In this document: in pieces, positions 1 to 13,000 of the stretch
How the letters are laid out: the number at the start of each line of letters is the position of its first letter
Numbering within the stretch: the stretch's first letter is position 1
Assembly: GCA_026745465.1 (NCBI GenBank)
Contig: JACYXH010000001.1
Location: forward strand, 1,364,501 to 1,428,500
Origin: Lota lota
Taxonomy: Eukaryota > Chordata > Actinopteri > Gadiformes > Lotidae
Direction of reading: 5' to 3'
DNA: 64,000 bases
Notes under the pieces: model-generated
What the model was told of the DNA's origin: nothing
The model's database searches: none
Seen by the model: the letters and a program-made list of their open reading frames with translations, nothing else
Made by a program: the position numbers and the translations under genes

Positions 1-1869
1 GTTGTTAAGACCCTTCTACCAACATGAACTGGTGAAGTCTACCAACATGAACTGGTGAACCACCATCGTTTTTAAAACAAAAAACGAAATTATGCTCAGA
101 AACACATTGTGGTCAAAAAGTGATTCTCTCGCTCTGAAAAGCATTTTCCGCACATAAAAAAGTAATTAATTGCTTTCTTCCCACTTTAATTTGAAAAGAG
201 TAAGTAAGCTTGTTAATGGTTGTTAAGACCCTTCTACCAACATGAACTGGTGAAGTCTACCAACATGAACTGGTGAACCACCATCGTTTTAAAAAAAAAA
301 ACGAAATTATGCTCAGAAACACATTGTGGTCAAAAAGTGATTCTCTCGCTCTGAAAAGCATTTTCCGCACATAAAAAAGTAATTAATTGCTTTCTTCCCA
401 CTTTAACTGGAAAAGAGTAAGTAAGCTTGTTAATGGTTGTTAAGACCCTTCTACCAACATGAACTGGTGAAGTCTACCAACATGAACTGGTGAAGCACCA
501 TCGTTTGTAACACAAAAAAAAAGAAATTATGCTCAGAAACACATTGTGGTCAAAAAGTGATTCTCTCGCTCTGAAAAGCATTTTCCGCACATAAGTTACC
601 TTTTTTCCCACTTTAAATGGAAAAGTGTTAGTAAACTTGTTAAGGGTTGTGAAGACCTTATACCAACATGAACTGGTGAAGCACCATCGTTTTTAACACA
701 AAAAAAGAAATTATGCTCACAAACACATTGTGGTCAAAAAGTGATTCTCTCGCTCTGAAAAGCATTTTCCGCACATAAAAAAGTAATTAATTGCTTTCTT
801 CCCACTTTAACTGGAAAAGAGTAAGTAAGCTTGTTAATAGTTGTAAAGACCTACTACCAACATGAACTGGTGAAGTCTACCAACATGAACTGGTGAACCA
901 CCATCGTTTTTAAAACAAAAAACGAAATTATGCTCAGAAACACATTGTGGTCAAAAAGTGATTCTCTTGCTCGGAAAAGCATTTTCCGCACATTAAAAAG
1001 TAATAAGTTGCTTTCTTCCCACTTTAACTGGAAAAGAGTAAGTAAGCTTGTTAATGGTTGTTAAGACCCTTCTACCAACATGAACTGGTGAAGTCTACCA
1101 ACATGAACTGGTGAACCACCATCGTTTTAAAAAAAATAACGAAATTATGCTCAGAAACACATTGTGGTCAAAAATTTATTCTCTCGCTCTGAAAAGCATT
1201 TTCCGCACATAAAATGTAATAAGTTGCTTTCTTCCCACTTTAAATGGAAAAGGTTAACCAAGCTTGTTAATGGTTGTTAAGACCTTCTAACAACATGAAC
1301 TGGTGATGCACCATCATTTTTAACACAAAAAAAGAAATTATGCTCACAAACACATTGTGGTCAAAAAGTGATTCTCTCGCTCTGAAAAGCATTTTCCGCA
1401 CATAAAAAAGTAATAAATTGCTTTCTTCCCACTTTAATTTGAAAAGAGTAAGTAAGCTTGTTAATGGTTGTTAAGACCCTTCTACCAACATGAACTGGTG
1501 AAGTCTACCAACATGAACTGGTGAAGCTCCATCGTTTGTAACACAAAAAAAAGAAATTATGCTCAGAAACACATTGTGGTCAAAAAGTGATTCTCTCGCT
1601 CTGAAAAGCATTTCCCACACATAAGTTACCTTTTTTCCCACTTTAAATGGAAAAGTGTTAGTAAACTTGTTAAGGGTTGTGAAGACCTTATACCAACATG
1701 AACTGGTGAAGCACCATCGTTTTTAACACAAAAAAAGAAATTATGCTCACAAACACATTGTGGTCAAAAAGTGATTCTCTCGCTCTGAAAAGCATTTTCC
1801 GCACATAAAAAAGTAATTAATTGCTTTCTTCCCACTTTAACTGGAAAAGAGTAAGTAAGCTTGTTAATG

Positions 1870-4800
1870 GTTGTAAAGACCCTTCTACCAACATGAACTG
1901 GTGAAGTCTACCAACATGAACTGGTGAACCACCATCGTTTTTAAAACAAAAAACGAAATTATGCTCAGAAACACTGTGGTCAAAAAGTGATTCTCTCGCT
2001 CTGAAAAGCATTTTCCGCACATAAAAAAGTAATTAATTGCTTTCTTCCCACTTTAATTTGAAAAGAGTAAGTAAGCTTGTTAATGGTTGTTAAGACCCTT
2101 CTACCAACATGAACTGGTGAAGTCTACCAACATGAACTGGTGAACCACCATCGTTTAAAAAAAAAAAAACGAAATTATGCTCAGAAACACATTGTGGTCA
2201 AAAAGTGATTCTCTCGCTCTGAAAAGCATTTTCCGCACATAAAAAAGTAATTAATTGCTTTCTTCCCACTTTAACTGGAAAAGAGTAAGTAAGCTTGTTA
2301 ATGGTTGTTAAGACCCTTCTACCAACATGAACTGGTGAAGTCTACCAACATGAACTGGTGAACCACCATCGTTTTTAAAACAAAAAACGAAATTATGCTC
2401 AGAAACACATTGTGGTCAAAAAGTGATTCTCTCGCTCTGAAAAGCATTTTCCGCACATAAAAAAGTAATTAATTGCTTTCTTCCCACTTTAATTTGAAAA
2501 GAGTAAGTAAGCTTGTTAATGGTTGTTGAGACCCTTCTACCAACATGAACTGGTGAAGTCTACCAACATGAACTGGTGAACCACCATCGTTTTAAAAAAA
2601 ATAACGAAATTATGCTCAGAAACACATTGTGGTCAAAAATTTATTCTCTCGCTCTAAAAAGCATTTTCCGCACATAAAAATGTAATAAGTTGCTTTCTTC
2701 CCACTTTAAATGGAAAAGGTTAACCAAGCTTGTTAATGGTTGTTAAGACCTTCTAACAACATGAACTGGTGATGCACCATCGTTTTTAACACAAAAAAAG
2801 AAATTATGCTCAGAAACACATTGTGGTCAAAAAGTGATTCTCTTGCTCGGAAAAGCATTTTCCGCACATAAAAAAGTAATAAGTTGCTTTCTTCCCACTT
2901 TAACTGGAAAAGAGTAAGTAAGCTTGTTAATGGTTGTAAAGACCTTCTACCAACATGAACTGGTGAAGTCTACCAACATGAACTGGTGAAGCACCATCGT
3001 TTTTAACACAAAAAAAAAATTATGCTCAGAAACACATTGTGGTCAAAAAGTGATTCTCTCGCTCTGAAAAGCATTTTCCGCACATAAGTTACCTTTTTTC
3101 CCACTTTAAATGGAAAAGTGTTAGTAAACTTGTTAAGGGTTGTGAAGACCTTATACCAACATGAACTGGTGAAGCACCATCGTTTTTAACACAAAAAAAG
3201 AAATTATGCTCACAAACACATTGTGGTCAAAAAGTGATTCTCTCGCTCTGAAAAGCATTTTCCGCACATAAAAAAGTAATTAATTGCTTTCTTCCCACTT
3301 TAACTGGAAAAGAGTAAGTAAGCTTGTTAATGGTTGTAAAGACCCTTCTACCAACATGAACTGGTGAAGTCTACCAACATGAACTGGTGAACCACCATCG
3401 TTTTTAAAACAAAAAACGAAATTATGCTCAGAAACACATTGTGGTCAAAAAGTGATTCTCTCGCTCTGAAAAGCATTTTCCGCACATAAAAAAGTAATTA
3501 ATTGCTTTCTTCCCACTTTAATTTGAAAAGAGTAAGTAAGCTTGTTAATGGTTGTTAAGACCCTTCTACCAACATGAACTGGTGAAGTCTACCAACATGA
3601 ACTGGTGAACCACCATCGTTTTAAAACAAAAAACGAAATTATGCTCAGAAACACATTGTGGTCAAAAAGTGATTCTCTCGCTCTGAAAAGCATTTTCCGC
3701 ACATAAAAAAGTAATTAATTGCTTTCTTCCCACTTTAACTGGAAAAGAGTAAGTAAGCTTGTTAATGGTTGTTAAGACCCTTCTACCAACATGAACTGGT
3801 GAAGTCTACCAACATGAACTGGTGAAGCACCATCGTTTTTAACACAAAAAAAAGAAATTATGCTCAGAAACACATTGTGGTCAAAAAGTGATTCTCTCGC
3901 TCTGAAAAGCATTTTCCGCACATAAGTTACCTTTTTTCCCACTTTAAATGGAAAAGTGTTAGTAAACTTGTTAAGGGTTGTGAAGACCTTATACCAACAT
4001 GAACTGGTGAAGCACCATCGTTTTTAACACAAAAAAAGAAATTATGCTCACAAACACATTGTGGTCAAAAAGTGATTCTCTCGCTCTGAAAAGCATTTTC
4101 CGCACATAAAAAAGTAATTAATTGCTTTCTTCCCACTTTAACTGGAAAAGAGTAAGTAAGCTTGTTAATGGTTGTAAAGACCTACTACCAACATGAACTG
4201 GTGAAGTCTACCAACATGAACTGGTGAACCACCATCGTTTTTAAAACAAAAAACGAAATTATGCTCAGAAACACATTGTGGTCAAAAAGTGATTCTCTTG
4301 CTCGGAAAAGCATTTTCCGCACATTAAAAAGTAATAAGTTGCTTTCTTCCCACTTTAACTGGAAAAGAGTAAGTAAGCTTGTTAATGGTTGTTAAGACCC
4401 TTCTACCAACATGAACTGGTGAAGTCTACCAACATGAACTGGTGAACCACCATCGTTTTTAAAAAAAAAAACGAAATTATGCTCAGAAACACATTGTGGT
4501 CAAAAAGTGATTCTCTCGCTCTGAAAAGCATTTTCCGCACATAAAATGTAATAAGTTGCTTTCTTCCCACTTTAAATGGAAAAGGTTAGTCAAGCTTGTT
4601 AATGGTTGTTAAGACCTTCTACCAACATGAACTGGTGATGCACCATCGTTTTTAACACAAAAAAAGAAATTATGCTCACAAACACATTGTGGTCAAAAAG
4701 TGATTCTCTCGCTCTGAAAAGCATTTTCCGCACATAAAAAAGTAATAAATTGCTTTCTTCCCACTTTAATTTGAAAAGAGTAAGTAAGCTTGTTAATGGT

Positions 4801-7800
4801 TGTTAAGACCCTTCTACCAACATGAACTGGTGAAGTCTACCAACATGAACTGGTGAAGCTCCATCGTTTGTAACACAAAAAAAAGAAATTATGCTCAGAA
4901 ACACATTGTGGTCAAAAAGTGATTCTCTCGCTCTGAAAAGCATTTCCCACACATAAGTTACCTTTTTTCCCACTTTAAATGGAAAAGTGTTAGTAAACTT
5001 GTTAAGGGTTGTGAAGACCTTATACCAACATGAACTGGTGAAGCACCATCGTTTTTAACACAAAAAAAGAAATTATGCTCACAAACACATTGTGGTCAAA
5101 AAGTGATTCTCTCGCTCTGAAAAGCATTTTCCGCACATAAAAAAGTAATTAATTGCTTTCTTCCCACTTTAACTGGAAAAGAGTAAGTAAGCTTGTTAAT
5201 GGTTGTAAAGACCCTTCTACCAACATGAACTGGTGAAGTCTACCAACATGAACTGGTGAACCACCATCGTTTTTAAAACAAAAAACGAAATTATGCTCAG
5301 AAACACATGTGGTCAAAAAGTGATTCTCTCGCTCTGAAAAGCATTTTCCGCACATAAAAAAGTAATTAATTGCTTTCTTCCCACTTTAATTTGAAAAGAG
5401 TAAGTAAGCTTGTTAATGGTTGTTAAGACCCTTCTACCAACATGAACTGGTGAAGTCTACCAACATGAACTGGTGAACCACCATCGTTTAAAAAAAAAAA
5501 ACGAAATTATGCTCAGAAACACATTGTGGTCAAAAAGTGATTCTCTCGCTCTGAAAAGCATTTTCCGCACATAAAAAAGTAATTAATTGCTTTCTTCCCA
5601 CTTTAACTGGAAAAGAGTAAGTAAGCTTGTTAATGGTTGTTAAGACCCTTCTACCAACATGAACTGGTGAAGTCTACCAACATGAACTGGTGAAGCACCA
5701 TCGTTTGTAACACAAAAAAAAAGAAATTATGCTCAGAAACACATTGTGGTCAAAAAGTGATTCTCTCGCTCTGAAAAGCATTTTCCGCACATAAGTTACC
5801 TTTTTTCCCACTTTAAATGGAAAAGTGTTAGTAAACTTGTTAAGGGTTGTGAAGACCTTATACCAACATGAACTGGTGAAGCACCATCGTTTTTAACACA
5901 AAAAAAAGAAATTATGCTCACAAACACATTGTGGTCAAAAAGTGATTCTCTCGCTCTGAAAAGCATTTTCCGCACATAAAAAAGTAATTAATTGCTTTCT
6001 TCCCACTTTAACTGGAAAAGAGTAAGTAAGCTTGTTAATAGTTGTAAAGACCTACTACCAACATGAACTGGTGAAGTCTACCAACATGAACTGGTGAACC
6101 ACCATCGTTTTTAAAACAAAAAACGAAATTATGCTCAGAAACACATTGTGGTCAAAAAGTGATTCTCTCGCTCTGAAAAGCATTTTCCGCACATAAAAAA
6201 GTAATTAATTGCTTTCTTCCCACTTTAACTGGAAAAGAGTAAGTAAGCTTGTTAATGGTTGTAAAGACCCTTCTACCAACATGAACTGGTGAAGTCTACC
6301 AACATGAACTGGTGAACCACCATCGTTTTTAAAACAAAAAACGAAATTATGCTCAGAAACACTGTGGTCAAAAAGTGATTCTCTCGCTCTGAAAAGCATT
6401 TTCCGCACATAAAAAAGTAATTAATTGCTTTCTTCCCACTTTAATTTGAAAAGAGTAAGTAAGCTTGTTAATGGTTGTTAAGACCCTTCTACCAACATGA
6501 ACTGGTGAAGTCTACCAACATGAACTGGTGAACCACCATCGTTTAAAAAAAAAAAACGAAATTATGCTCAGAAACACATTGTGGTCAAAAAGTGATTCTC
6601 TCGCTCTGAAAAGCATTTTCCGCACATAAAAAAGTAATTAATTGCTTTCTTCCCACTTTAATTGGAAAAGAGTAAGTAAGCTTGTTAATGGTTGTTAAGA
6701 CCCTTCTACCAACATGAACTGGTGAAGTCTACCAACATGAACTGGTGAACCACCATCGTTTTTAAAAAAAAAAACGAAATTATGCTCAGAAACACATTGT
6801 GGTCAAAAAGTGATTCTCTCGCTCTGAAAAGCATTTTCCGCACATAAAAAAGTAATTAATTGCTTTCTTCCCACTTTAACTGGAAAAGAGTAAGTAAGCT
6901 TGTTAATGGTTGTTAAGACCCTTCTACCAACATGAACTGGTGAAGTCTACCAACATGAACTGGTGAAGCACCATCGTTTGTAACACAAAAAAAAGAAATT
7001 ATGCTCAGAAACACATTGTGGTCAAAAAGTGATTCTCTCGCTCTGAAAAGCATTTTCCGCACATAAGTTACCTTTTTTCCCACTTTAAATGGAAAAGTGT
7101 TAGTAAACTTGTTAAGGGTTGTGAAGACCTTATACCAACATGAACTGGTGAAGCACCATCGTTTTTAACACAAAAAAAGAAATTATGCTCACAAACACAT
7201 TGTGGTCAAAAAGTGATTCTCTCGCTCTGAAAAGCATTTTCCGCACATAAAAAAGTAATTAATTGCTTTCTTCCCACTTTAACTGGAAAAGAGTAAGTAA
7301 GCTTGTTAATGGTTGTAAAGACCTACTACCAACATGAACTGGTGAAGTCTACCAACATGAACTGGTGAAGCACCATCGTTTTTAAAACAAAAAAACGAAA
7401 TTATGCTCAGAAACACATTGTGGTCAAAAAGTGATTCTCTTGCTCGGAAAAGCATTTTCCGCACATTAAAAAGTAATAAGTTGCTTTCTTCCCACTTTAA
7501 CTGGAAAAGAGTAAGTAAGCTTGTTAATGGTTGTTAAGACCCTTCTACCAACATGAACTGGTGAAGTCTACCAACATGAACTGGTGAACCACCATCGTTT
7601 TAAAAAAAATAACGAAATTATGCTCAGAAACACATTGTGGTCAAAAATTTATTCTCTCGCTCTGAAAAGCATTTTCCGCACATAAAAATGTAATAAGTTG
7701 CTTTCTTCCCACTTTAAATGGAAAAGGTTAACCAAGCTTGTTAATGGTTGTTAAGACCTTCTAACAACATGAACTGGTGATGCACCATCATTTTTAACAC

Positions 7801-10800
7801 AAAAAAAGAAATTATGCTCACAAACACATTGTGGTCAAAAAGTGATTCTCTCGCTCTGAAAAGCATTTTCCGCACATAAAAAAGTAATAAATTGCTTTCT
7901 TCCCACTTTAATTTGAAAAGAGTAAGTAAGCTTGTTAATGGTTGTTAAGACCCTTCTACCAACATGAACTGGTGAAGTCTACCAACATGAACTGGTGAAG
8001 CTCCATCGTTTGTAACACAAAAAAAAGAAATTATGCTCAGAAACACATTGTGGTCAAAAAGTGATTCTCTCGCTCTGAAAAGCATTTCCCACACATAAGT
8101 TACCTTTTTTCCCACTTTAAATGGAAAAGTGTTAGTAAACTTGTTAAGGGTTGTGAAGACCTTATACCAACATGAACTGGTGAAGCACCATCGTTTTTAA
8201 CACAAAAAAAGAAATTATGCTCACAAACACATTGTGGTCAAAAAGTGATTCTCTCGCTCTGAAAAGCATTTTCCGCACATAAAAAAGTAATTAATTGCTT
8301 TCTTCCCACTTTAACTGGAAAAGAGTAAGTAAGCTTGTTAATGGTTGTAAAGACCCTTCTACCAACATGAACTGGTGAAGTCTACCAACATGAACTGGTG
8401 AACCACCATCGTTTTTAAAACAAAAAACGAAATTATGCTCAGAAACACTGTGGTCAAAAAGTGATTCTCTCGCTCTGAAAAGCATTTTCCGCACATAAAA
8501 AAGTAATTAATTGCTTTCTTCCCACTTTAATTTGAAAAGAGTAAGTAAGCTTGTTAATGGTTGTTAAGACCCTTCTACCAACATGAACTGGTGAAGTCTA
8601 CCAACATGAACTGGTGAACCACCATCGTTTAAAAAAAAAAAACGAAATTATGCTCAGAAACACATTGTGGTCAAAAAGTGATTCTCTCGCTCTGAAAAGC
8701 ATTTTCCGCACATAAAAAAGTAATTAATTGCTTTCTTCCCACTTTAACTGGAAAAGAGTAAGTAAGCTTGTTAATGGTTGTTAAGACCCTTCTACCAACA
8801 TGAACTGGTGAAGTCTACCAACATGAACTGGTGAAGCACCATCGTTTGTAACACAAAAAAAAGAAATTATGCTCAGAAACACATTGTGGTCAAAAAGTGA
8901 TTCTCTCGCTCTGAAAAGCATTTTCCGCACATAAGTTACCTTTTTTCCCACTTTAAATGGAAAAGTGTTAGTAAACTTGTTAAGGGTTGTGAAGACCTTA
9001 TACCAACATGAACTGGTGAAGCACCATCGTTTTTAACACAAAAAAAAGAAATTATGCTCACAAACACATTGTGGTCAAAAAGTGATTCTCTCGCTCTGAA
9101 AAGCATTTTCCGCACATAAAAAAGTAATTAATTGCTTTCTTCCCACTTTAACTGGAAAAGAGTAAGTAAGCTTGTTAATGGTTGTAAAGACCTACTACCA
9201 ACATGAACTGGTGAAGTCTACCAACATGAACTGGTGAACCACCATCGTTTTTAAAACAAAAAACGAAATTATGCTCAGAAACACATTGTGGTCAAAAAGT
9301 GATTCTCTCGCTCTGAAAAGCATTTTCCGCACATAAAAAAGTAATTAATTGCTTTCTTCCCACTTTAACTGGAAAAGAGTAAGTAAGCTTGTTAATGGTT
9401 GTAAAGACCCTTCTACCAACATGAACTGGTGAAGTCTACCAACATGAACTGGTGAACCACCATCGTTTTTAAAACAAAAAACGAAATTATGCTCAGAAAC
9501 ACATTGTGGTCAAAAAGTGATTCTCTCGCTCTGAAAAGCATTTTCCGCACATAAAAAAGTAATTAATTGCTTTCTTCCCACTTTAATTTGAAAAGAGTAA
9601 GTAAGCTTGTTAATGGTTGTTAAGACCCTTCTACCAACATGAACTGGTGAAGTCTACCAACATGAACTGGTGAACCACCATCGTTTAAAAAAAAAAAAAC
9701 GAAATTATGCTCAGAAACACATTGTGGTCAAAAAGTGATTCTCTCGCTCTGAAAAGCATTTTCCGCACATAAAAAAGTAATTAATTGCTTTCTTCCCACT
9801 TTAATTTGAAAAGAGTAAGTAAGCTTGTTAATGGTTGTTAAGACCCTTCTACCAACATGAACTGGTGAAGTCTACCAACATGAACTGGTGAACCACCATC
9901 GTTTTAAAAAAAAAAAACGAAATTATGCTCAGAAACACATTGTGGTCAAAAAGTGATTCTCTCGCTCTGAAAAGCATTTTCCGCACATAAAAAAGTAATT
10001 AATTGCTTTCTTCCCACTTTAACTGGAAAAGAGTAAGTAAGCTTGTTAATGGTTGTTAAGACCCTTCTACCAACATGAACTGGTGAAGTCTACCAACATG
10101 AACTGGTGAAGCACCATCGTTTGTAACACAAAAAAAAGAAATTATGCTCAGAAACACATTGTGGTCAAAAAGTGATTCTCTCGCTCTGAAAAGCATTTTC
10201 CGCACATAAGTTACCTTTTTTCCCACTTTAAATGGAAAAGTGTTAGTAAACTTGTTAAGGGTTGTGAAGACCTTATACCAACATGAACTGGTGAAGCACC
10301 ATCGTTTTTAACACAAAAAAAGAAATTATGCTCACAAACACATTGTGGTCAAAAAGTGATTCTCTCGCTCTGAAAAGCATTTTCCGCACATAAAAAAGTA
10401 ATTAATTGCTTTCTTCCCACTTTAACTGGAAAAGAGTAAGTAAGCTTGTTAATAGTTGTAAAGACCTACTACCAACATGAACTGGTGAAGTCTACCAACA
10501 TGAACTGGTGAACCACCATCGTTTTTAAAACAAAAAACGAAATTATGCTCAGAAACACATTGTGGTCAAAAAGTGATTCTCTTGCTCGGAAAAGCATTTT
10601 CCGCACATTAAAAAGTAATAAGTTGCTTTCTTCCCACTTTAACTGGAAAAGAGTAAGTAAGCTTGTTAATGGTTGTTAAGACCCTTCTACCAACATGAAC
10701 TGGTGAAGTCTACCAACATGAACTGGTGAACCACCATCGTTTTAAAAAAAAAAACGAAATTATGCTCAGAAACACATTGTGGTCAAAAATTTATTCTCTC

Positions 10801-13000
10801 GCTCTGAAAAGCATTTTCCGCACATAAAAATGTAATAAGTTGCTTTCTTCCCACTTTAAATGGAAAAGGTTAACCAAGCTTGTTAATGGTTGTTAAGACC
10901 TTCTAACAACATGAACTGGTGATGCACCATCATTTTTAACACAAAAAAAGAAATTATGCTCACAAACACATTGTGGTCAAAAAGTGATTCTCTCGCTCTG
11001 AAAAGCATTTTCCGCACATAAAAAAGTAATAAATTGCTTTCTTCCCACTTTAATTTGAAAAGAGTAAGTAAGCTTGTTAATGGTTGTTAAGACCCTTCTA
11101 CCAACATGAACTGGTGAAGTCTACCAACATGAACTGGTGAAGCACCATCGTTTGTAACACAAAAAAAAGAAATTATGCTCAGAAACACATTGTGGTCAAA
11201 AAGTGATTCTCTCGCTCTGAAAAGCATTTCCCACACATAAGTTACCTTTTTTCCCACTTTAAATGGAAAAGTGTTAGTAAACTTGTTAAGGGTTGTGAAG
11301 ACCTTATACCAACATGAACTGGTGAAGCACCATCGTTTTTAACACAAAAAAAGAAATTATGCTCACAAACACATTGTGGTCAAAAAGTGATTCTCTCGCT
11401 CTGAAAAGCATTTTCCGCACATAAAAAAGTAATTAATTGCTTTCTTCCCACTTTAACTGGAAAAGAGTAAGTAAGCTTGTTAATGGTTGTAAAGACCCTT
11501 CTACCAACATGAACTGGTGAAGTCTACCAACATGAACTGGTGAACCACCATCGTTTTTAAAACAAAAAACGAAATTATGCTCAGAAACACTGTGGTCAAA
11601 AAGTGATTCTCTCGCTCTGAAAAGCATTTTCCGCACATAAAAAAGTAATTAATTGCTTTCTTCCCACTTTAATTGAAAAGAGTAAGTAAGCTTGTTAATG
11701 GTTGTTAAGACCCTTCTACCAACATGAACTGGTGAAGTCTACCAACATGAACTGGTGAACCACCATCGTTTAAAAAAAAAAAACGAAATTATGCTCAGAA
11801 ACACATTGTGGTCAAAAAGTGATTCTCTCGCTCTGAAAAGCATTTTCCGCACATAAAAAAGTAATTAATTGCTTTCTTCCCACTTTAACTGGAAAAGAGT
11901 AAGTAAGCTTGTTAATGGTTGTTAAGACCCTTCTACCAACATGAACTGGTGAAGTCTACCAACATGAACTGGTGAAGCACCATCGTTTGTAACACAAAAA
12001 AAAAGAAATTATGCTCAGAAACACATTGTGGTCAAAAAGTGATTCTCTCGCTCTGAAAAGCATTTTCCGCACATAAGTTACCTTTTTTCCCACTTTAAAT
12101 GGAAAAGTGTTAGTAAACTTGTTAAGGGTTGTGAAGACCTTATACCAACATGAACTGGTGAAGCACCATCGTTTTTAACACAAAAAAAAAGAAATTATGC
12201 TCACAAACACATTGTGGTCAAAAAGTGATTCTCTCGCTCTGAAAAGCATTTTCCGCACATAAAAAAGTAATTAATTGCTTTCTTCCCACTTTAACTGGAA
12301 AAGAGTAAGTAAGCTTGTTAATAGTTGTAAAGACCTACTACCAACATGAACTGGTGAAGTCTACCAACATGAACTGGTGAACCACCATCGTTTTTAAAAC
12401 AAAAAACGAAATTATGCTCAGAAACACATTGTGGTCAAAAAGTGATTCTCTCGCTCTGAAAAGCATTTTCCGCACATAAAAAAGTAATTAATTGCTTTCT
12501 TCCCACTTTAACTGGAAAAGAGTAAGTAAGCTTGTTAATGGTTGTAAAGACCCTTCTACCAACATGAACTGGTGAAGTCTACCAACATGAACTGGTGAAC
12601 CACCATCGTTTTTAAAACAAAAAACGAAATTATGCTCAGAAACACTGTGGTCAAAAAGTGATTCTCTCGCTCTGAAAAGCATTTTCCGCACATAAAAAAG
12701 TAATTAATTGCTTTCTTCCCACTTTAATTTGAAAAGAGTAAGTAAGCTTGTTAATGGTTGTTAAGACCCTTCTACCAACATGAACTGGTGAAGTCTACCA
12801 ACATGAACTGGTGAACCACCATCGTTTAAAAAAAAAAAAACGAAATTATGCTCAGAAACACATTGTGGTCAAAAAGTGATTCTCTCGCTCTGAAAAGCAT
12901 TTTCCGCACATAAAAAAGTAATTAATTGCTTTCTTCCCACTTTAACTGGAAAAGAGTAAGTAAGCTTGTTAATGGTTGTTAAGACCTTCTACCAACATGA
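1870..13000. repeat. 15-monomer higher-order repeat, period 3,142 bp
   Basis: A marked monomer with a 2-bp deletion (or a close variant) starts at 1870, 5202, 8344 and 11486. The spacings are 3,332, 3,142 and 3,142 bp. Between 5202 and 8344 I count 15 monomers with lengths 217, 217, 210, 195, 217, 216, 217, 218, 209, 194, 218, 217, 194, 209 and 194, summing to exactly 3,142. The next copy repeats the same length order at the positions checked. The 1870-5202 copy has 16 monomers, one extra unit of about 190 bp. A second private variant (catttcccacac) recurs at about 1611, 4942, 8085 and 11227 with the same period. This is homogenisation above the monomer level. Confidence 0.9.

Noticed and set aside
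1817-12691. Recurring minus-strand frames of 60-68 codons in the satellite
   Set aside because: They begin with GTG-type codons, recur only because the monomer recurs, and have no splice or promoter context.
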